In this document: one piece after another, positions 57,344-64,000 of the stretch
Layout of the letters: each line of letters opens with the position of its first letter
Position numbering within the stretch: position 1 is the stretch's first letter
DNA from: Asterias amurensis
Lineage: Eukaryota; Echinodermata; Asteroidea; Forcipulatida; Asteriidae
NCBI RefSeq assembly: GCF_032118995.1
Contig: NC_092661.1
Coordinates: 3,226,501-3,290,500 of the forward strand
DNA length: 64,000 bases
Direction of reading: 5' to 3'
Position numbers and translations under genes: made by a program
Notes under the pieces: model-generated
What the model saw: only the letters and a program-made list of their open reading frames with translations
Told to the model about the DNA's origin: nothing
Databases searched by the model: none

Positions 57344-57930
57344 GTTTGTTCCTTATGAGTTCTGTCAACTCCCCTGCCCTGGGAAAGTTCAGATTCCAAT
57401 CTTATAATTACTGTTAGAACTGCACAGATTGTTTGTTCCTTATGAGTTTTGTAAACTCCCCTGCCCTAGGAAAGTTCAGATTCTACCCTATAATTACTGT
57501 TAGAACTGCACAGAATGTTTGTTCCTTATGAGTTTTGTAAACTCCCCTGCCCTGGGAAAGTTCAGAATCTACACTTATAATTACTGTTAGAACTGCACAG
57601 AATGTTTGTTCCTTATGAGTTTTGTAAACTCCCCTGCCCTAGGAAAGTTCAGATTCTACCCTATAATTACTGTTAGAACTGCACAGAATGTTTGTTCCTT
57701 ATGAGTTTTGTAAACTCCCCTGCCCTGGGAAAGTTCAGAATCTACACTTATAATTACTGTTAGAACTGCACAGATTGTTTGTTCCATATGAGTTTTCTAT
57801 ACACCCCTGCCCTGGTGAAAGTTCAGATTCTACCCTTAGAATAACTGTTAGACCTTCACAGATTGTTTGTTCCTTATGAGTTTTGTAAACTCCCCTGCCC
57901 TGGGAAAGTTCAGATTTACTGTCATTATAA
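57344..57930. repeat. About 87-bp minisatellite, 7 copies
   Basis: 'gtttgttccttatgagttttgtaaactcccctgccctgggaaagttcaga' recurs at 57344, 57431, 57517, 57604 and on to about 57864. Alternate units differ in 'ctgggaaa' / 'ctaggaaa' and 'acactta' / 'accct', so the true unit may be a pair. It lies between Ig copies 1 and 2. Confidence 0.95.
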
Positions 57931-58087
57931 CTGCACTGAACCCTTCAATTTGCAGTTTGTTTTTCTCAATTAGTTCTCCCCCCTTTTGTTTCCTAAAAGA
58001 ATCAAAACACTTACATCGCCTGTTTTTATGTGTAGATCTTCTTACTTTATTAAAACTACACATATGGTTTCATACAAGACAGGTTTT

Positions 58088-58464
58088 TAAAGGCAGTGGA
58101 CACTATTGGTAATTACTCAAAATAATTATTGGCATAAAACCTCTCTGGGTAACGAGTAATGTGGAGAGGTTGATAGTATAAAACATTGTGAGAAACGGCT
58201 TCCTCTCAAGTGATGTAGTTTTCGAGAAAGAAGTAATTTTCCAAGAATTTGATTTCGAGATCTCAAGTTTAGAATTTGAGATCTCGAAATCAACCATAAA
58301 AGCACACAACTTCGTGTGACACGGGTGTTTTTTCTTTCATCTCGCAACTCCGACGAACAATCGAGCTCAAATTTTCACGGGTTGTTGTTTTATGCATATG
58401 TTGAGATACACCAAGTGAAAAGACTGGTCTTTGACAATTACCAATAGTGTCCAGTGCCTTTAAG
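58088..58464. mobile_element. Family B foldback, full copy
   Basis: 'aaaggcagtggacactattggtaattac' to 'aattaccaatagtgtccagtgccttt'. The core is 'gagatctcaagtttagaatttgagatctc'. Confidence 0.95.
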
Positions 58465-59572
58465 AAAACTCGTCTTTTAGTTTAATTGATAACTAATGCA
58501 GGCTTGTGTTATGTCTAGCACTGCGTCGACACATTTTTAACACAATGAAAGTCAAGATATTTTAAACGACCAACAACCGATGTGATTTACTGAAATAACT
58601 ACTGCACTTCACTCTAAAACGTACCCGGATTCCAGTCGGGGGGGGGGGGGTAAGGTTGACCAGGTATCTGTGGTCAAACCCCATGGATTTTAACTTGGAT
58701 TTGCGTCCTTTTGACCCATTCCGGGTAACTTGACACTGATTCCTGGTCTAACTGAAAGCGAAATGGGTCAGACCCCCACGTGACACGGAATCATGGTTTA
58801 TCCTGACCCGGATGTTCTCAGACTGGATTCAAATAATATGATGGGAAAAGTTTTTAGCTGATTATTCTTTTGAGCTCTAATTTGCTTTCTCAAACGGCGT
58901 ATATGAGTTGTTTTTATTTAATAGCTCATTGTCCGCTTAAAGGTATATCACATAGTCATTTGTCCTTGTGATGATTTCTTGAATAAATATTGAGTAATGC
59001 ATGCAGGTGAAGAGATGACGTCATATCCACGTGGCCATCTTAAGATGTAGGCGTATCTCAGATGAATGTAAATAAGAAATACTATTGTTTATAAGAGAAC
59101 GTGTTACTTTGCGGTTAAATGTTGCATGTCAGATTGGTCAACTATCAAACAAAACAAATTTTTTAATCCGGAAGCAAAAAGTTCTTACCCTAGAAAAGAA
59201 CCTCAAAGGAAATATATTTGATTTCCAACGACGTCGAGGGATTTATACGATTTAAAAATCTTTTAAAGCACAGCTTTTCTAACAACAATCCCAGTAAATG
59301 TTTCATTCATTGACCATTAATCGGAAAAGTTTAACGTAAAGTGTCGGATCGGTTACCATTGAAAAAACAACAACATGAGTTTCTGTTTTGAAGCGCATCG
59401 CTTGTTCATTTTATTTCGGCGCCATTATCCTTGTATAAATGTCATTTAACTCTTGTTAAAAGTCAAAGATAAAGGATTTGCAGACCTTAAAACTAACCGT
59501 AGCGGAAAGGGTTAATTCGTATTTCGTATATACAAAAAGTACAAAAGATGGCGTCATTTTGACGAACACAGA
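58465..59572. other. Intergenic between Ig copies 1 and 2
   Basis: No gene recognised. There is a G-run at 58638-58651. The part from about 59465 ('aaggatttgcagaccttaaaactaacc') matches the 3' flanks of the other two genes and belongs to the duplicated unit. The poly(A) position here reads AATTAA on the minus strand. Confidence 0.5.
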
Positions 59573-60757
59573 CTACTTGAATATCAGATCTTGGTAGCTG
59601 GATGGTGAGGTTTCTTTATGGCCAGTAGAAGCAGCTTGCCCGTGTAGTTGGGTTTCCATTTCCTCATACGTATTTGCATCTTCATCTGGAGCTGTATGAA
59701 CTACACGGGTTGAATTAGGATTGGCTCTGGATCTTCTTTTGGTCACGATATTATACAGGAGTGACGCGATGAGGAGCAATATGGCGACAGCAGCTAGTGG
59801 CCACCCTACTAAGAGGACTGTAGAGTCCGTAGATCCTGAAGAAGGGTTCTTACTTTCAGGATTGGGATCTTGCTTCTTGGTCGGTAGAGGGGATGGGGTC
59901 TCGGGTGCAGATGGGGTAGGCTGTCGGTCCGGTCGATCTCTCGGTACGGGTTCAGCGCTGCTGGTTACAGGGAAGGTGGTTGGTGGATGGGAAGTGGTCA
60001 TTGTCATTTGAGATGTCGACACCTCATCTGTGGTTACTTCGTCATGGTGAACAAGTAGCAAGCCACTAGTAGTATTTCCAGTAAATGACATGGCTCCGCT
60101 GAACACCATACATTTCACTTCAGTGCCGTTGTCTCTCATTGTCAAACTCTGCATTGTCATTGTCTTACTGTTATCATGAAACGCAGTTAAACGATCTTCC
60201 GCCGATAATTCATGCCAAGATCCATCGTGATTATTGTACGATCGAATATACCAAATGTATGTTAGTACGGAGTCTTTAGTTGGTCGCGTTTGGCAACGAA
60301 ATTTTGCATTTTGACCCACGTTTCCCTCAATCTGAGACGGTGTGACAGTTGTGTCGATCGGACCAACTGTCAGTCTAGCTACATCAGAATGTTCGTGTTG
60401 TACTACAGGATGGAATTTGACGATATAACAGCTGTAAAATCCCCCGTCAATCGGTTGTAAATTGTGAATGTGAAAAGTCCATGTACAACCGGTTAACGTG
60501 ACCGTGTACCTCTCTCTACCAAGGGTATTTGTGTACACCGCGTCCCTTTTAGATATCCGTGCAAGGGATTGTACTGTCGTTCCACGTTTCCAATACATAT
60601 AATAGGTGTCCTTTCTATGACACCAAACATTCTGGAGCGTACAGCTTAAAGTTACATCACTTCCTTTCAAACCGAGGGTGTCAACTGGGTGGCTCTGGAA
60701 GTTTGTAGCCTGACCCGATCCCCAGATCGAAGTCATAACCAGAATGAGCAGAAACAT
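59573..60757 (-). CDS. Two-Ig-domain type I membrane receptor with ITIM-like tail, copy 2
   Basis: Single frame of 394 residues. Signal peptide 1-17. Ig domain 1 has C39, Trp56, C110 and the extra pair C46/C91; two residues are missing before C46 relative to copy 1. Ig domain 2 has C155 and C216. The stalk carries the shared PRDRPDRQPTPSAP block. TM is at about 313-338, then a tail with TYEEM (Y364, YxxM: a class I PI3-kinase SH2-binding motif in known receptors) and SSYQDL (Y388). The latter fits the ITIM consensus [SIVL]xYxx[ILV], which in known receptors recruits SHP-type phosphatases. The TM, cytoplasmic and domain 2 sequence is close to copies 1 and 3; domain 1 is much less so. It has the same orientation and spacing pattern as the others, indicating tandem duplication. 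Confidence 0.9.
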   Translation of the reverse strand: MFLLILVMTSIWGSGQATNFQSHPVDTLGLKGSDVTLSCTLQNVWCHRKDTYYMYWKRGTTVQSLARISKRDAVYTNTLGRERYTVTLTGCTWTFHIHNLQPIDGGFYSCYIVKFHPVVQHEHSDVARLTVGPIDTTVTPSQIEGNVGQNAKFRCQTRPTKDSVLTYIWYIRSYNNHDGSWHELSAEDRLTAFHDNSKTMTMQSLTMRDNGTEVKCMVFSGAMSFTGNTTSGLLLVHHDEVTTDEVSTSQMTMTTSHPPTTFPVTSSAEPVPRDRPDRQPTPSAPETPSPLPTKKQDPNPESKNPSSGSTDSTVLLVGWPLAAVAILLLIASLLYNIVTKRRSRANPNSTRVVHTAPDEDANTYEEMETQLHGQAASTGHKETSPSSYQDLIFK

Positions 60758-60930
60758 TGTGACTGTTGATACGTGTATAATGAGCGATGAAATAACAGCA
60801 AACTGCAGTCTTCACATTGATATGAAAAACCAGAGATCCTTACGACTCACTCGTCAACTTCAAACTAAACTTGGAAATGACAAGCAGCTTCATATAACCT
60901 CAAACATGCAAATGACTTCAGAAAGTACAG
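60758..60930 (-). promoter_or_regulatory. Conserved upstream block, second Ig gene
   Basis: Same block as at 56716. The TATA position 60816-60822 reads TATCAAT. Upstream similarity to the orphan flank at 54650 extends to about 61200. Confidence 0.6.
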
Positions 60931-61333
60931 CTTTGGTAAAAAAGTTTTTTTTTTTCAAAGACTTTTCTGTGTTTTCCCCTTTCATTTACTTTCACTTCCT
61001 TCCTTGTATTATTTTGAGTATCCAGTGCATTTAATTAGTAAATAAACCCTAAATAAGGAACTGATTTCATCTAAAATATGTAAAGGAAGATTAGACTTTT
61101 TGGCAACCTCATTGGTCTGTGGTTTGTTTTTTGTTTTTCTGACCTTCCTTCTTTGTAGCTAAGTCAAGAAACGCCCCAAAACACTGAACTGATGTAAACA
61201 TCTGTGTTTCTTTATTAATCATGGAACGCTCTAAAAACGCAAAGACAATCTATTTAATGGTGCATTTGTGTTTTTGTTTTATTAATAGACACGTGCTATT
61301 CGAGCCTTTGAGCATTTGCTATTTATTCGTTAA

Positions 61334-61676
61334 AGGCAGTGGACACTATTGGTAAATTACTCAAAATAATTATTAGCATAAAACTGTACTTGGTGACTAG
61401 TGATGGGGAGAGGTTGATGGTACAAAACATTCTGAGAAACGGCTCCCTCTGAAGTGACATATAGTTTTCGAGAAAGAAGTAATTTCCCACGAATTTGATT
61501 TCGAGACCTCAGATTTAGAATTTGAGGTCTAAAAATCAAGCATCTGAACGCACACAACTTTGTGTGACAAGTGTTTGTTTTTCACTCAGGTTTGTTATTT
61601 TATGCATATGTTGAGATAGAGCAAGTGAGAAGACTGGTCTTTGACAACTACCAATAGTGTCCATTGTCTTTAAGAA
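61334..61676. mobile_element. Family B foldback
   Basis: 'aaaggcagtggacactattggtaaattactc' to 'caactaccaatagtgtccattgtcttt'. The right arm has a deletion after 'gtttgtttttcactcagg'. Confidence 0.93.
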
Positions 61677-61699
61677 CAATTTCTAAGATTAATCCGAGG

Positions 61700-62098
61700 G
61701 CAAACTTTGATTTTGATTTTGAGACCTCGGATTTAGAATTTGAGGTCTCGAAATCAACCATCTAAAAGCACACAACTTCGTGTATAACAATGGTGGTTTT
61801 TTCTTTCATTATTATCTTACAACTTTGGCGACCAATAATGAGCTCAAATTTTTACAGGTTTGTTATTTTATGCATATGTTAAGATACACCAAGTGAGAAG
61901 ACTGGTCTTTGACAATTACCAATAGTGTCCAGTGTCTTAATTCGATCGTTTTTTTTCTTACATTATTCTCTCACAAGTTCGAAGACCAAATGTGTCCAAA
62001 TGTTCACAGGTTTGTTTATTATTTTATGCATATAATTATTGATATACAAGTGAGAAGACTGGTCTTTGACAATAAACCAAACGTGTCCAGTGCCATTA
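61700..62098. mobile_element. Two family B right halves in series
   Basis: About 61715-61940 begins at the core ('gagacctcggatttagaatttgaggtctc') and ends 'accaatagtgtccagtgtctt'. About 61955-62098 repeats only the outermost part ('cacaggtttgttt' to 'cgtgtccagtgcc'). Confidence 0.88.
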
Positions 62099-62409
62099 AA
62101 CAAATATTTTATTTGCAACACGATTGAAATTGCGAAGATCTTCAAAGTCGCAATTCTTGATTACAGATTCCATTATAATCCCCGACAAAATGTTTCATTT
62201 ATAAATCATTAAATCAGAAGAGTTAAATGTAAAATGGAGGTGCGGTAATCATTGAAGAAAAACAACACCAGTTTTAGTTTGAAGCTCATCGGTTATATTT
62301 TTTATATCAGCGCAATACTCCGGATAAATGTTGTTTTTTTAAACTCTTGTTTAAGGTCGAAGATATAGGATTTGCAGACCTTGAAACTAACTATTGCTGG
62401 AACGGTTTA

Positions 62410-62416
62410 TTGCTAT
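62410..62416 (-). terminator. Poly(A) signal of the third Ig gene
   Basis: Minus-strand AATAAA within 'gcaataaaccgttcc', in the same position as in the first gene. Confidence 0.6.
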
Positions 62417-62445
62417 ACAAAGGTACAAAAGATGGCGTCCATTTG

Positions 62446-62618
62446 ACGCAGGCCCTTTTCGAAACCACGGCTTCGGCTTTGGATTCGGCTTCAGGCTCCG
62501 TGCCCTCGTCTGAAGCCCTGGCGCGTGCACGCAAAGCATGCGCAATTTTCAAAACAACCGCGGGGCCAAGCTAGCCCGAGCCGAATCAAAAGCCGAAGCC
62601 GTGGTTTTTTGAAAGGGT
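62446..62618. mobile_element. MITE in the 3' region of the third Ig gene (complete)
   Basis: 'aaccacggcttcggctttggattcggct' at the left and 'agccgaatcaaaagccgaagccgtggtt' at the right are inverse. It lies between the stop codon and the poly(A) signal, so it would be transcribed. Gene 1 shares it; gene 2 does not. Confidence 0.92.
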
Positions 62619-62624
62619 CATAGA

Positions 62625-63830
62625 CTACTTGAATATCAGATCTTGGTAGCTGGATGGTGAGGTTTCTTTACGGCCAGTAGAAGCAGCTTGCCCGTGTAGT
62701 TGGGTTTCCATTTCCTCATACGTATTTGCATCTTCATCTGGAGCTGTTTGAACTACACGGGTTGAATTAGGATTGGCTTTGGATCTTCTTTTGGTCACGA
62801 TATTGTACAGGAGTAATGCGAGGAGGAGCAAGGTGGAGACAGCAGCTAGAAACCATCCTACTAAGGTGACTGTAGAGTCCGTACATCCTGAAGAAGGGTT
62901 CTTACTGTCTGGATCGGGATCTTGCTTCTTGGTCGGTAGAGGGGATGGGGTCTCGGGTGCAGATGGTGTAGACTGTCGGTCCGGTCGATCTCTCGGTACG
63001 GGTTCGGTTTTGCTGATTGCAGGGAAGGTGGTAGGCGGAAGGGAATTGGTCATTGTCATTTGAGATGTCGTCATCTCAACCGTGGTTACTTTTATCTGGT
63101 GGACAAGTAACAAGCCACTGGTAGTATGTCCAGTTAATGACATGGCTCCGCTGAACACCATACATTTCACTTCAGTGCCGTTGTCCCTCATTGTCAAACT
63201 CTGCATTGTTATTGTTTTAATGTTATCACGAAACGCAGTTAAACGATCTTCCGCCGTTAATTCATGCCAAGAGCCATCTTGATTATTGTACGCTGGTTTG
63301 ATATACCAAACGTAGTTCAGTTCGTACTCAATGATTGGTCGCGATTGGCAGCGAAAAGTTGCATTCTGACCCACTTCGTATCTACCGATCTGAGACGGTC
63401 TGACAGTAGTGTCTATCGGATCAACTACAGTCAGTCTAGCCGTATCGGAGAAATCACGTTCTTTGTTATATATAACGTAGACATAGCATGCATAATATCT
63501 GCTATCTCCCTGGTTCGCGTTGTGTATGCGTAATGTCCACTTACAGCCTTGTTGAGAGACTGTGTACCTCTCTCTGTCGGCTATGTCTGAACCCACCATA
63601 GTGCCGCTTGACACATACTCGATCTCATTTGTTGCCCTCATCATCTTACGCACCCAGTGAAAATCATAGTAGGACCCACTTTCAGAGCATTGTACATGTA
63701 CATTATCGATAGTGCAACTCAATGTCACACTCTGTCCTGTCAAGGCGAGGGTGTCAACTGGTTGTTTGCTGAAATAAAACATCCCACGTGACCCAACAAT
63801 CCAAGTCATAAAAAGAATAAGCAGAAACAT
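62625..63830 (-). CDS. Two-Ig-domain type I membrane receptor with ITIM-like tail, copy 3
   Basis: Single frame of 401 residues. Signal peptide about 1-16. Ig domain 1 has C39, Trp59 (FHWVRK), C115 and the extra pair C48/C96; it is the most diverged of the three, with a longer C'-D region. Ig domain 2 has C161 and C223. In the stalk Ser is replaced by Cys316 close to the membrane, a possible inter-chain disulphide. TM is about 320-346. The tail carries TYEEM (Y371) and SSYQDL (Y395), as in copy 2. Intronless like its neighbours. Function is inferred only from architecture: a surface recognition receptor with potential inhibitory signalling. An adhesion role is an alternative. Confidence 0.9.
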   Translation of the reverse strand: MFLLILFMTWIVGSRGMFYFSKQPVDTLALTGQSVTLSCTIDNVHVQCSESGSYYDFHWVRKMMRATNEIEYVSSGTMVGSDIADRERYTVSQQGCKWTLRIHNANQGDSRYYACYVYVIYNKERDFSDTARLTVVDPIDTTVRPSQIGRYEVGQNATFRCQSRPIIEYELNYVWYIKPAYNNQDGSWHELTAEDRLTAFRDNIKTITMQSLTMRDNGTEVKCMVFSGAMSLTGHTTSGLLLVHQIKVTTVEMTTSQMTMTNSLPPTTFPAISKTEPVPRDRPDRQSTPSAPETPSPLPTKKQDPDPDSKNPSSGCTDSTVTLVGWFLAAVSTLLLLALLLYNIVTKRRSKANPNSTRVVQTAPDEDANTYEEMETQLHGQAASTGRKETSPSSYQDLIFK

Positions 63831-64000
63831 TGTGGCCGTTGATACGTGTAGAATGAGCGATGAAATAACAGCAAACTGCAGTCTTCACATTTATATGAAA
63901 ACCAGAGATCCTTACGACTCACTCGTCAACTTCAAACTAAACTTGCAAATGACAACCAGCTTCATATAACCTCAACATGCAAATGACTTCAGACAGACTT
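63831..64000 (-). promoter_or_regulatory. Conserved upstream block with TATA-like box, third Ig gene
   Basis: Same block as upstream of the other two genes. Here the TATA position 63889-63895 reads TATAAAT, 59-65 bp before the ATG, while the other copies have TATCAAT. The block runs on to the window edge. Confidence 0.6.

Noticed and set aside
1..64000. CRISPR arrays, bacterial operons, riboswitches
   Set aside because: The repeats are long tandem or inverted units without spacer logic, and genes are intron-bearing eukaryotic; none supported.

Overview
The window is eukaryotic, AT-rich and dominated by repeats. Genes are split by GT-AG introns, and tRNA-derived SINEs, a CR1/L2-like LINE 3' end and many foldback (MITE-like) elements are present. 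An invertebrate deuterostome fits best, most likely an echinoderm such as a sea star. That rests on general familiarity with the repeat types and on the lectin and Ig gene content, so it is an inference.

Layout. 0-0.6 kb: a 174-bp tandem repeat. 1.2-3.0 kb, minus strand: the 3' part of a fucolectin (FTP) plus PAN/apple lectin gene, three phase-consistent exons. 3-5 kb: nested foldback elements. 5.5-12.5 kb: a possible small spliced transcript followed by a large tandem array in which an approximately 800-bp unit carries a splice-acceptor cassette six times. 13-24 kb: a 93-bp minisatellite, a 3-kb element with about 200-bp inverted ends, and a 76-bp palindromic minisatellite. 24-42 kb, minus strand: exons of two ordinary conserved genes, QRSL1 (mitochondrial GatA) and CCDC174, with introns kept but with nonsense and frameshift changes and missing exons; about twenty mobile elements lie in and around them. 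43.9-51.3 kb: a 7.4-kb foldback element whose arms are tandem arrays of about 214-bp units.

55.5-63.8 kb, minus strand: the most interesting part. Three tandem intronless genes encode two-Ig-domain type I membrane receptors of about 393-401 residues. Their cytoplasmic tails carry a YxxM motif and, in two of three, a C-terminal ITIM-like tyrosine motif. The first copy has lost the ITIM-like end by a one-base frameshift. An orphan upstream flank at 54.65 kb points to a fourth, now bodiless, unit. Membrane-distal Ig domains vary far more than membrane-proximal domain, TM and tail. This looks like a small, actively duplicating family of candidate immune-type receptors.

The genes do not form an operon. 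The links that can be seen are physical: tandem duplication of the Ig receptors with their promoters and 3' regions, and joint decay of the neighbouring CCDC174 and QRSL1 copies.
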